A stretch of 64,000 nucleotides of DNA from Pseudoteredinibacter isoporae_A. Lineage in GTDB: Bacteria > Pseudomonadota > Gammaproteobacteria > Pseudomonadales > Cellvibrionaceae. Location of the stretch: contig NZ_BAABWJ010000008.1 in NCBI RefSeq assembly GCF_040372805.1, forward strand, positions 165,637-229,636, read 5' to 3'. Position 1 is the stretch's first letter, and the number at the start of each line of letters is the position of its first letter. Position numbers and translations under genes: made by a program. A model generated the notes under the pieces. That model saw nothing but the letters and a program-made list of their open reading frames with translations, did no database searches and was not told the origin of the DNA. Of the stretch, positions 55,276 through 63,960 are shown in pieces.

Positions 55276-56598
55276 TCAAAGGGCGGATAAGGTGTCCACC
55301 ATGGCTTTACACAGTACCTGTATATCCTCTTCGGTACTGATAAACGGCGGCATAGTGTACACCAGCTTTCCAAAGGGGCGCAGCCACACACCACGCTGAA
55401 TCAAGGCTTTTTGCAGAGCTTCTTTTTCAACATCGTCCTTCATTTCGACCGCGGCAATTGCGCCAATCACTCGAACATCTGCCACAGTTTCTGCGTGTTT
55501 CAATGGAGCCAAACCTGATTTGAGCTGCTCTTCAATCAATCGGATACGGCTCACCCAGTCTTGTTCAATCAAAAGGCGGGTGCTGGCCAGTGCCGTTGCG
55601 CAGGCTAAAGGGTTTGCCATAAAAGTGGGGCCATGCATAAATACTCCGGCTTCCCCCTCGCAAATACCATTGGCTACTTTGGAAGTACACAGCGTGGCCG
55701 CCAGAGTCATGTAGCCGCCGCTCAAGGCTTTGCCCAAACACAATATGTCCGGGCTGATATCGGCGTGCTCACAGGCAAACAGCTTTCCAGTACGGCCAAA
55801 GCCCGTGGCAATTTCATCGGCGATCAGCAGGATATTAAACTCTTCGCACAGAGCTTTAAACGCTTTCAAATAGCCCGGTGAATAGACACGCATACCACCA
55901 GCGCCTTGCACGATAGGCTCCAAAATAAAGGCGGCTATTTCGCTGTGATGAGTCGCGATAAAATTTCTCGCTCGGGCCAAGTATTCAGGGCAGGGCTCTG
56001 ATTCAAATCCAGCCGGTGGTGCTTCCAGAAAATGGTGCTTTGGTAAATTGGCGCTGAATAAATGGTGCATGCCATTGACTGGATCACAGGTCGCCATCGC
56101 CCCAAACGTATCGCCGTGATAGCCGTTTTTAATCGTTAACAGGCGATGTTTTTCAGCGTGCCCTTGGGAATGCCAGTATTGGAGAGCCATTTTGATGGCC
56201 ACTTCCACGCTGACAGAACCCGAGTCGGCGAAGAACACCTTATCCAGCCCCTTAGGGGTTAGCTCCACCAGTAAGTGAGCCAACTCAATAGCCGGTTGGT
56301 GAGTGAGGCCGCCAAACATCACATGGGCCATTTTATCAATCTGCTCTTTGGCTGCCTGATTCAAAACGGGATGGTTGTAACCGTGCAACATGCACCACCA
56401 GGATGACATTCCGTCGATGATCCGCTCGCCCGTTGCCAGTTCCAAATGAACCCCTTCGGCGCGTGCCACAAGAGGCAGGGGGGAGCTGTTGCTGTCGGCG
56501 ACCTGGCTGTAGGGGTGCCAGATGTGTTCCTGATCAATTTGCTGGAGGTGAGATAGGTGGTTCTGTCCACTAGAGGGATTGGAAATCACGGATTTCAT
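55276..56598 (-). CDS. bioA: Adenosylmethionine-8-amino-7-oxononanoate aminotransferase
   Basis: 440-aa PLP class III aminotransferase of biotin synthesis (KAPA to DAPA, with SAM as amino donor). IWHPYSQ at the N-terminus, GMSSWWCMLHGYNHPVL, the cofactor-contact LLIADEIATGFGRTGK and PLP lysine in LCLGKALSGGYM are diagnostic for BioA. No other bio gene is adjacent. It is preceded by a near-ideal BirA operator 16 bp upstream and has no visible Shine-Dalgarno sequence. Confidence 0.95.
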   Translation of the reverse strand: MKSVISNPSSGQNHLSHLQQIDQEHIWHPYSQVADSNSSPLPLVARAEGVHLELATGERIIDGMSSWWCMLHGYNHPVLNQAAKEQIDKMAHVMFGGLTHQPAIELAHLLVELTPKGLDKVFFADSGSVSVEVAIKMALQYWHSQGHAEKHRLLTIKNGYHGDTFGAMATCDPVNGMHHLFSANLPKHHFLEAPPAGFESEPCPEYLARARNFIATHHSEIAAFILEPIVQGAGGMRVYSPGYLKAFKALCEEFNILLIADEIATGFGRTGKLFACEHADISPDILCLGKALSGGYMTLAATLCTSKVANGICEGEAGVFMHGPTFMANPLACATALASTRLLIEQDWVSRIRLIEEQLKSGLAPLKHAETVADVRVIGAIAAVEMKDDVEKEALQKALIQRGVWLRPFGKLVYTMPPFISTEEDIQVLCKAMVDTLSAL

Positions 56599-56614
56599 AC
56601 TGGAGAATAACTCT

Positions 56615-56642
56615 GTTAACCAAATGTTATAAATTGGTTAAC
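56615..56642. promoter_or_regulatory. BirA (biotin) operator of bioA
   Basis: Perfect palindrome GTTAACC-N14-GGTTAAC with the arms extending to GTTAACCAA / TTGGTTAAC, matching the proteobacterial BirA consensus. A minus-strand -10-like TATAAC lies inside it (56626-56631), so biotinylated BirA would block polymerase directly. Confidence 0.88.
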
Positions 56643-56740
56643 TATTCTAGAGTATCCCCCCTCCATATGCCATGGCAAACTGACGTGCAGTAATTGAGAG
56701 CTTTTTCTCCCTCTTTGAAACCAGTATTTCAGGTTCTTCT

Positions 56741-57589
56741 ATGCGTAGTATGTTCAGTTCCATGACTTTATCCAAATGCCTCGTGGTGGTGACGTTAATG
56801 TGTCACATACCTGGGGTGTTGGCGGCGCCAAAAGCCGAACTTTGGCCCTTTTGGCAACCTCAGGAGATCAAGCAGACGAGTGACAAACCCCTCTCTGTGG
56901 CGGATTGGCAGGCGTTTCTGGACACCTATGTCAGTCCGGATGCGCAAGGCGTGAATCGCGTGGCGTATGGTGACGTGAGTAAAGAGGACAAACAAACTTT
57001 GCAAAGGCATTTGAACGCTCTGGCTGAGCTGGATCCCCGAGAATGGTCTGAAGCTGAGCAGCAGGCATTTTGGATCAATACTTACAATATAGCGGTGGTT
57101 AATTTGGTCTTGGATCATTACCCGCTGGACTCTATTAAAGATATCCGCTTGAGTTTCAAAAGTTTGTTTAATGCGGGCCCCTGGGAAGACAAAATTTTAG
57201 TGGTTGCTGGAAAAAAACTTTCCCTGAATGATATTGAGCATCGAATCTTGCGCCCAATTTGGAAGGATGCCCGCTTTCACTTTGCCTTGAATTGCGCCAG
57301 CATAGGTTGCCCCAATCTGGCGAAAGAGGTGTATCGCGCGGAGAGCCTGGATGAGCAATTGGAGCGTGCGAAACGTGAGTTTCTTAGCTCGTCCAGAGCC
57401 TTTTCTGTATCTGGTGAGAGTTATCGTTTATCCAGTATCTTCAATTGGTATTGGCAGGACTTTGCGCCCGAGAAGAAGCAACTCTGGCGTTATTTTCAGG
57501 GCCAGGGCCTGATTGAGAAACCTGTTGAAAGTTTCAGTTATGATTATGATTGGGATCTCAATGTTCACGTCAGCACTGAAGGAAAGTAA
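56741..57589 (+). CDS. DUF547 exported protein
   Basis: 282-aa protein with a signal peptide (to about residue 28, HIPGVLA). A DUF547 domain covers about 85-240: EQQAFWINTYNIAVVNLVLD, WEDKILVVAGKKLSLNDIEH and the cysteine-bearing HFALNCASIGCPNL. The family is periplasmic and resembles a papain-like or thiol fold, but its activity is not established. It faces away from bioA and precedes a small lipoprotein gene. Confidence 0.82.
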   Translation: MRSMFSSMTLSKCLVVVTLMCHIPGVLAAPKAELWPFWQPQEIKQTSDKPLSVADWQAFLDTYVSPDAQGVNRVAYGDVSKEDKQTLQRHLNALAELDPREWSEAEQQAFWINTYNIAVVNLVLDHYPLDSIKDIRLSFKSLFNAGPWEDKILVVAGKKLSLNDIEHRILRPIWKDARFHFALNCASIGCPNLAKEVYRAESLDEQLERAKREFLSSSRAFSVSGESYRLSSIFNWYWQDFAPEKKQLWRYFQGQGLIEKPVESFSYDYDWDLNVHVSTEGK

Positions 57590-57751
57590 ACCTTCCGAGA
57601 AGGTCGAATTGCTTACTTATGAGGTTGGCTTTAAGGCTATCCTAGCCAATTTGACGAACCTTTGGCTAGCGTTGTGGTCTCTTATGAATCAACAATCTGT
57701 ACTTGTTTAGGGTTGTTTAAAATAAGGCGTTGATTCCGAGGAAGAGACACA

Positions 57752-57970
57752 ATGAAAATCGTTCCCTTGAGAATGTTTGGCCTGCTGAGCTTGGCCGCAA
57801 TCCTGGCGGCCTGCACTCAACAGGATGTTTATGAGATGTCGCAGGAGAATGGTCGTAAAGCCTGTGAGAAAGAGCCGCCCCCGATGCAGGATCGCTGCAT
57901 GGAGCAATACCAGCAAAGCTACGATGAGTATCAACGTGAACGTGACGCATTGCTGGAAGACAGCAAGTAA
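57752..57970 (+). CDS. Small lipoprotein
   Basis: 72-aa protein with a lipoprotein signal: a hydrophobic MFGLLSLAAILAAC segment with the lipobox LAAC (lipidated Cys at about residue 21). The mature part is short, hydrophilic and coiled-coil-like, with two further cysteines (ACEKEPPPMQDRCMEQY) that could form a disulfide. GAGGAAGAGAC lies upstream of the ATG. No function is recognised. Confidence 0.7.
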   Translation: MKIVPLRMFGLLSLAAILAACTQQDVYEMSQENGRKACEKEPPPMQDRCMEQYQQSYDEYQRERDALLEDSK

Positions 57971-58001
57971 ACACGGCCAGTTTGCTCACCACGTTATAGA
58001 G

Positions 58002-60406
58002 TTACTCTGCGCTTGAACGAAACGGCAAGGGTTTAACCTTGCCAGGTTTGAGCGACTCATCGCGATCTGCTGAGCGAAGGGTTTTAACTGGGTAGGCGCA
58101 ACGTTGCAACCATTTTCCTATCGCCGCTTCGTCCAGTGGCTTTGCGATGAAATAGCCTTGCATATAGTTGCAACCCCAGGCAATTAACTGCTGTAAGGCT
58201 GCCTCGTCTTCTACCCCCTCGGCGACGACCGACAATCCAATATTATGGGCAAGCTCGATGGTTGAGCGGACAATGGTTCTGTCCTCTTCATCCTGTGCTA
58301 AATCCTGTACAAAACTTTTGTCAATTTTTAATTCATGTACGGGCAATTGCTTAAGCTGTGCAAGGGATGAATAGCCTGTACCGTAATCATCAATAGACAA
58401 TTTGATGCCTTGGTCTTTTAAGTGACTCAATTGGGCAATGGCGCTTTCAGGGTTTTCGACAGCGGCACTCTCGGTTACTTCTACAATCAATGCGCTGGTG
58501 GGCAATTCAGCATTTTGCAGCAAAAAGGCGACTTCTTTGTCGAAATCCTTTTGGGCCAGATCGAGTGCAGAGATATTGACCGCGACGGCGAGATCGTAAC
58601 CTTGTGCCCGCCAGCGTTGGCATTGCTCCAATGCTTTGGCCAACACCCAACGTGTCAGTTCAACGATATAACCAGTCTTTTCCGCGAGACCGATAAAATC
58701 ATCTGGAGGTACGAAACCCAGCTCAGGGTGCTGCCAACGTACCAAGCATTCCACGCCTTCGACTTGGGTTTTGCCCTGGTGATGGCGTATCTTCGGTTGG
58801 TAGTGTAAACACACCTGATTTTCTATGATGGCTTTGGGCAGCTCGGCCATTAAGGTCAGTTTGCGAAGACTGTATTCGTCGTGTTTAGGATCGTAGGTGA
58901 CGGTGGCTTTTTGACTGCTGCAGGCCTCGTTTAAGGCGACACCGGCACGGCGTAATAAACCCTCAGCATCCAGGGCGCTGAACGGGTAAATCACAATGCC
59001 AACCGAAATTTTTAGGCTCAGTTCAATGCCGCTGACACAAAACGGATCTTTCAGGGCTTGATGAATTTGTTCATTGATTTCACGAGCACCCATGATGTCA
59101 TTGGTTTTACCCAACAAGATAAATTCATCCAAATTCAAGTGTGCCAGTTTGTGATCTTCCAGTTTTGTGCTCAATCGTTCGGTAACCAAATGAATCAGTT
59201 TATCGCCCCAGGAGTAACCCAGCGCATCAACGATATCTTGAAAGTGATTGAGGCGGAAGTTTGCCAGCACCGCAACTTCCTGGCTGCTGTCCAGATGGTT
59301 GATGGTATGGTCAATGCGTTCAATCAATCCTTTGCGATTCAACAAGCCGGTTAAGCTGTCATGGCTGGCTTGGTAAGTAATGTGTTCCTCACGTTCCGAT
59401 ACCGCTCGTTGCATGCGTGAAAATGCCTTCGCCAATCGGCCGATTTCATCGCGACGATGAATGCGAATAGGGGTGTTATAGTCACCTTTGGATACATCAT
59501 CGATAACGTGCAAAAGTTGATTCAGGGGTTTGCTGATGCCTCTTGAAAAAACATAGCCAAAAACTAGAGCCAGTAAGGAAATTAAACCAAAAATTGAGAG
59601 CAGGCTAAGCCACCACTGGCTGAACTTTTCTCGGGGCTCATTCAACGATTGCTGAAATAAAATAGCCAAACCGCTTTGTGAGTGTTCATCAAAAGGACGA
59701 TACAGAGCGAGATCTTCCCACTCTCCTTGGGTGATCACCCAGGGCTTATCTGCTAAGGCCGGAGGCGTGGGCGGCATGCTTTTCATGCGTTCTTCCGGCA
59801 GGCTGCTGGCAATAAATTGCAAACTGTGGCTGTGGGGCAGGACAAAGCTGATATTCACACCGCTGATTTCGCTGTAGCGATTTGCCATCTGATCGTCAAT
59901 CTCAAAACCCATGCCGAGCCAGCCGACCCGAATGGGGGCTTTGACCTCGGTCAATACCAGTTGATAGTGACGTTGGTTGATCTGGGTGATGGTTTGAAAA
60001 GTGATTTGCTGGCTGCGGTTGACCAGTTCCAGAATCTGTTGCGGCAGTTGCTTGTCCTGACGAATGGTACTGACTGCCAGCACTCCCTCATTGTCGACAA
60101 AAAGAGCGACATCAGCGCCCACGCGATTACTGTGGTTTTGCAATACGCTTTCCAGGGTGCTGTAGTCGCGTTGACCGATAGATTGCCTAAGGCCCCAGTC
60201 TTTCACCACGGTTTCGACGCTGGTATTCAATAAATGATGTTGGTTATCGAGTACATCAAAAAAGTTTTTTGAGCCACCAGAAGCTTGTCGGAAGCGTCTT
60301 GTTCGACCTTTTGACTGGCCGATTGATAGAGGAAGAGCATGCTGGAGAGACCCAGCCCTAACAGGATGGTGGTCAATAAGGCGAATATTCGACTGTGTAG
60401 TTTCAT
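58002..60406 (-). CDS. CACHE-HAMP-GGDEF(degenerate)-EAL membrane protein, -1 frameshift needed
   Basis: The true N-terminus (MKLHSRIFALLTTILLG..., a transmembrane segment) starts at 60406 and runs 50 codons to TTG 60259-60257. It would stop at 60227 in that frame. The rest of the protein continues in the -1 frame from GAT 60257. Joined, they give 801 aa: transmembrane 7-28, periplasmic CACHE-like sensor to about 262, transmembrane 265-287, HAMP, then a degenerate GGDEF (NLDEF at 425-429, no cyclase expected) and an EAL domain with ECL, DDYGTGYSSL and KIDKSFV retained, so c-di-GMP hydrolysis is likely. It is the third gene of a cupredoxin/beta-barrel operon. The shift may be programmed, a mutation or a sequencing error. 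Confidence 0.8.
60257..60271 (-). other. Slippery homopolymer at the frameshift
   Basis: The minus strand reads C-A6-C-T6-G. In the start frame, ACT TTT TTG gives the X_XXY_YYZ heptamer T_TTT_TTG. A -1 slip here enters the long frame exactly where sequence similarity resumes (DVLDNQ). Confidence 0.6.
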
Positions 60407-60428
60407 GGTAATTCACTGTAGGTTTGCC

Positions 60429-61751
60429 CTAAAAATAGTAACGGGCACTGAAACTCAATTGGTCTTCCTTGGCGTATCGGCGTTCGCCACGGTAGTGGCG
60501 TCGATGTTGTCGGGAGCGACGTTGCTGATATTCGGCGCTGAATTTCCAATGCGGCGCTAAATAATAACTGTAGTTGATATTGAAACTATTGCCTGATTCA
60601 TTGTTGTTATCCATTGGAGTCGTGTCCCTATCTTCCACTGTGGCTCTTTCGAACCGTACACTGAGGCGATGGGGCCCTGAAGATTTGGACAGGCCGATAT
60701 AGGCAGACTCGAGGTCATTGAGCACAAAACCCCGCCCCATACTGGTGTCGCCGCTCATGTATTGGCCGTAGAGTTCTATATCAGACTGCAAAAAATAATG
60801 GGCACCAAGGTGCCAAAAGCGAGTGCGCCAAGCGTATTGGCCGTTGTGGAAGGCGGTGTCTTCGGCTTGGTTGTCGTAGTAGTAGACCTCCGCTTTGAAC
60901 TGCTTACGCCGCGACAGCCCAAATGAGGCATAGAAGCCAGGGCGGTCGTCGATTTCCCGAAAGGGTTGATAGCGTTTGGCCTGTGGGTTTTCTGCAGCGG
61001 CGACCCCTGGAGCGGGATAAAACGGTAAAGAACTGTCCCAACCACTTTGACGGTCGTGATTAGACCATCCTTTCCATGACAGTATGGCCCCCGTGGGATC
61101 ATTGAAAGCAAACAGGGCTAAATTGATACTGGCGTTGAGCTTATGATGTGTGTGTGCTGTCGGGCTCGCAATAACCCAGCGCCAGTTTCCTTCCAATCCC
61201 ACAGTCCGGAGTTCTTCAGCAAACCAAGTGTTAATCGCAGAATAGTTAAGTCCGTAAATCGAACTCCAAACGCTTCCACGGTTTTCGATCGACATTTTGG
61301 GATAGAACATACCCAGCCGCCAGCGGCTGCGCACCTTCCCCTTCCGCAGTGGACGATATTGCCAGTACAACTCAGTAACTTCTATGCCGGAGGTTTGTTC
61401 CGGGTAGGCATGGATTTGAGTGACCAATTGACTGCCGGGTTTTAGATCCACTTTTATCTCTGCGGCGGCATCGGCAAGAAGTGGACGGCCATTGTGATCA
61501 TGATCAAAACGCGAATGTCCTGTACCTGCATCCAACCAACTGTTGTTACCTTCAAAATGCTGCAAACGGAAATCGAGGTAAGCTTTGCTGCTGATTCTTT
61601 GTAACCAGTCAGTTTGTTGTCCCAGAGATTGCCCCTGAGATTGTGACAGTGCGATTGACGGACAAGTGGCGAGTGCAAATGTCATGGCATGGCGTATGAC
61701 CTTGCTTGGCATTCCAGGGGCGTATTTATTTAATGTCTTCACATCTCGCAT
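60429..61751 (-). CDS. Outer-membrane beta-barrel protein
   Basis: Up to 440 aa. A signal peptide (hydrophobic AMTFALATCPSIAL, cleavage near ALS-QS) is followed by many alternating amphipathic strands rich in aromatic and charged residues, ending in the outer-membrane insertion signature YYF at the C-terminus. It resembles an OprO/porin-like 16-18-strand barrel, but I cannot name a family. A start at 61712 (MPSKVIRH) is an alternative; ribosome sites are weak for both. It lies 22 bp before the GGDEF/EAL gene and 32 bp after the cupredoxin gene. Confidence 0.72.
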   Translation of the reverse strand: MRDVKTLNKYAPGMPSKVIRHAMTFALATCPSIALSQSQGQSLGQQTDWLQRISSKAYLDFRLQHFEGNNSWLDAGTGHSRFDHDHNGRPLLADAAAEIKVDLKPGSQLVTQIHAYPEQTSGIEVTELYWQYRPLRKGKVRSRWRLGMFYPKMSIENRGSVWSSIYGLNYSAINTWFAEELRTVGLEGNWRWVIASPTAHTHHKLNASINLALFAFNDPTGAILSWKGWSNHDRQSGWDSSLPFYPAPGVAAAENPQAKRYQPFREIDDRPGFYASFGLSRRKQFKAEVYYYDNQAEDTAFHNGQYAWRTRFWHLGAHYFLQSDIELYGQYMSGDTSMGRGFVLNDLESAYIGLSKSSGPHRLSVRFERATVEDRDTTPMDNNNESGNSFNINYSYYLAPHWKFSAEYQQRRSRQHRRHYRGERRYAKEDQLSFSARYYF

Positions 61752-61783
61752 AAAGGGCTTCTGGTCTTTAGATTGACTTACGC

Positions 61784-62452
61784 TTAATAGTCCTCATCTT
61801 CATCCAAGCGCTCTTGAGGCGCTTTCACCTGGGCTTTGGGGGTGACTTTTTGAGGTACAGTAATGCGATATGTGGCTTGCCCTTGATAATCCAGCGCGGT
61901 AATCAATGCTTGGCCATTGTTAATGTCCGGGTGCCAGACGTTGATCTGATACGGACCGTGTGGAATACCTTTAAAGCTCACGAAGTCTTTTTCAATTTGC
62001 CCAAAAAAAGGAGTGTCGACGACGACAAGGTAGGCGATCATCCAATCGTGGATATTACAGCCCAAAGCGATAAGTCCCGGGTTTTCCACTTTGATGGGAG
62101 CAGGCGTTCGTTTTTTATAGAGCGGCAGTTCAAAGCTCAGGGGTTTGGAAAATGAATATACGTGATGTGCGGTGTTATCCCGGTTGGGGAAATGAATGTC
62201 GCTGCCGAGCCGAACGATACTGATATACGGATCAAATTGTCGGTTTCGTTGCTCAATGACCTTGGCGTTTTGTGCCTCTGAAGCTGTGACGGGAGCTGAC
62301 TCTGGGAGTGGAAAGTTTGCTTCTAGCCACACTACTGCACCCGGCGCAGTTTGAATGTTTCCCTGATGTTCGAGACGAATGTCGAGTGCGGAAACCCGGC
62401 ATGTAATTGAAAAACAAAGAGCGAAAATGACAAGCCCTGGAGTACGAAACAC
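61784..62452 (-). CDS. Cupredoxin-like secreted protein (methylamine-utilisation-protein type)
   Basis: 222-aa protein with a signal peptide ending at about SALD (residue 22). The domain has plastocyanin-like ligand spacing for a type 1 copper site: His96 or His97 (TAHHVYSFS), then Cys132, His135 and Met138 in GCNIHDWM. Such proteins are often annotated as methylamine utilisation proteins. The C-terminal tail is acidic and Asp/Glu-rich. The start is a GTG at 62452 with GAGGTGG 4-5 nt upstream. First gene of a three-gene operon; a role as electron carrier or copper/redox sensor input is inferred. Confidence 0.8.
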   Translation of the reverse strand: MFRTPGLVIFALCFSITCRVSALDIRLEHQGNIQTAPGAVVWLEANFPLPESAPVTASEAQNAKVIEQRNRQFDPYISIVRLGSDIHFPNRDNTAHHVYSFSKPLSFELPLYKKRTPAPIKVENPGLIALGCNIHDWMIAYLVVVDTPFFGQIEKDFVSFKGIPHGPYQINVWHPDINNGQALITALDYQGQATYRITVPQKVTPKAQVKAPQERLDEDEDY

Positions 62453-62674
62453 AAACCACCTCTAGGTGCAAAAATAGACGAATTTGATTGTGAATTATGG
62501 TCGCTTGACGCGGCATTGTTTTTAAAGCTTAGTTTGTTTTCCATACTGCGCAAGTTCGAAAAATTAAATATCTATAACCACCCTGTAATGGGATAGTTTT
62601 GTGATAAATGAAGCGCTCATGTGATGCGCGCTTTGCTCTAAAACGGCAAATAACCTTGCTGATGTCGTGTGTAT

Positions 62675-63448
62675 TCAAGCGGCTTCACAGCGTTGCCCAA
62701 TGGCTTCGATTAACCCTTCAATTTGTTGTCGTTGTGCTGATGCCAAATCCAGAAAACTCAAACTGATGCTGGTGTGGCGTCTTGGCTGACGAAGAAATTG
62801 GATGCCTTTGAGTTTCGCGCGGCAGCGAATGTTGAATCCGCCAGGAAAGGCTAAGTCGCACATAGGTAATACTGCCCCGGGATAAAGATCTTTCAGTTGG
62901 TTTCCCGCGAAGCGTAAGCGCACACCACCACTGGATAAATTTTCCACACTGCCAAACAACTTTTGTCCGACCGGCGTTTGAAGACTTGCTGCAATCGGAA
63001 AATCTTCATCGATAACAATGCGGGGTTGTTTGCGGCGCTGTCCTGAGTCAATTCGATCAGGTATTTGAAGACTGTAGTAGGGCATGGCGGTGTGGTGGTG
63101 GTAGCACAGAACCTGGCACTCCATTTCCTGAACCTGGCCTCCCTGATGAAGTCGGATATGCAAAGCATCTCCGGCGCGAATTTGGCCGTGATACTGACTT
63201 GGAAAGAGTTCATCGATATCAAAGCTGCCGCTGCTGGCGTCTACCGACAAGATCAGACTTTGCTGGTAATCACCCTGGCGAACACTTTTAACTTCAATCA
63301 ATTGCCTTTGCTTTTGCCAGAGGCGCAGTTGCCTCAAGACCTCAGGATGAGGTTGCGAAGCGTCTTGGGCCATCTCCTTAAAAAAGCCGGGCATACTGCG
63401 AGCTTCAATTTCAGGCTTTTTGCCAAACATTTTTTGCCACAAGGTCAT
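62675..63448 (-). CDS. PilZ-domain c-di-GMP receptor
   Basis: 257-aa protein with YcgR-like architecture: an N-terminal beta domain (about 45-130) and a PilZ domain (about 136-250). The c-di-GMP-binding motifs are intact: RxxxR at Arg139-Arg143 (RRKQPRI) and NxSxxG at 170-175 (ENLSSGG). It probably controls motility or exopolysaccharide when c-di-GMP rises. AAGGAT lies 6 nt before the ATG. It sits 222 bp upstream of the cupredoxin/GGDEF-EAL operon on the same strand. Confidence 0.88.
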   Translation of the reverse strand: MTLWQKMFGKKPEIEARSMPGFFKEMAQDASQPHPEVLRQLRLWQKQRQLIEVKSVRQGDYQQSLILSVDASSGSFDIDELFPSQYHGQIRAGDALHIRLHQGGQVQEMECQVLCYHHHTAMPYYSLQIPDRIDSGQRRKQPRIVIDEDFPIAASLQTPVGQKLFGSVENLSSGGVRLRFAGNQLKDLYPGAVLPMCDLAFPGGFNIRCRAKLKGIQFLRQPRRHTSISLSFLDLASAQRQQIEGLIEAIGQRCEAA

Positions 63449-63907
63449 CGTGAATCCTTATCGTGCACTGATGTTATGAACGCATTCGAGGGAATCCGCT
63501 TTCTCGTGACATGCACACTGCAAAGGCCGTGCCAGGCAAAATTGCTCACGATATGAACGTGAATGGGCCGCAAGAGACCCAATTGTGTCGTTTTTGAGCG
63601 ATAGGAGTGGTAGACGGTCACTGCCACAGGAAATTCTTTGCCGCTTGTCTTATCGATAAGTACCTATGGGCGGGTTGAGAAAGGTATAACCTTAGATTCT
63701 TCGGTCTGTGCGGAATTTAAAGCCTGATTCATCCAGAAAAGGGGATTTCAGGCCGGTTTTCCATGGTTTTTTGCCAATAGAGGACGGAATTCTTATTCCA
63801 TTCATGTTTTCCCAGATAGAATTGGGGCCTTTATAGAACCATCTGGCACTAAAAGCTTAATAAAAAGGCATGTTTGGCTTATATGGCTGACAAGTGGACT
63901 GCTACTT

Positions 63908-63923
63908 TGTGGTGTGTGTCACA
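63908..63923. promoter_or_regulatory. Candidate CRP/Vfr-binding site
   Basis: TGTGG-N6-TCACA, one base off the TGTGA-N6-TCACA consensus, with the consensus-like downstream flank TTTT. Confidence 0.35.
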
Positions 63924-63935
63924 TTTTGGCTATAA

Positions 63936-63960
63936 AATGATTGTTGCTATAACAATCATT
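63936..63960. promoter_or_regulatory. Perfect 10-bp dyad, possible operator
   Basis: AATGATTGTT-GCTAT-AACAATCATT: a perfect inverted repeat with a 5-bp centre, 13 bp after the CRP-like site. It lacks a T tract, so an operator is more likely than a terminator. Confidence 0.45.

Noticed and set aside
63445..63627. 60-codon minus-strand frame upstream of the PilZ gene
   Set aside because: Overlaps the PilZ start region, no ribosome site, no recognisable protein features.
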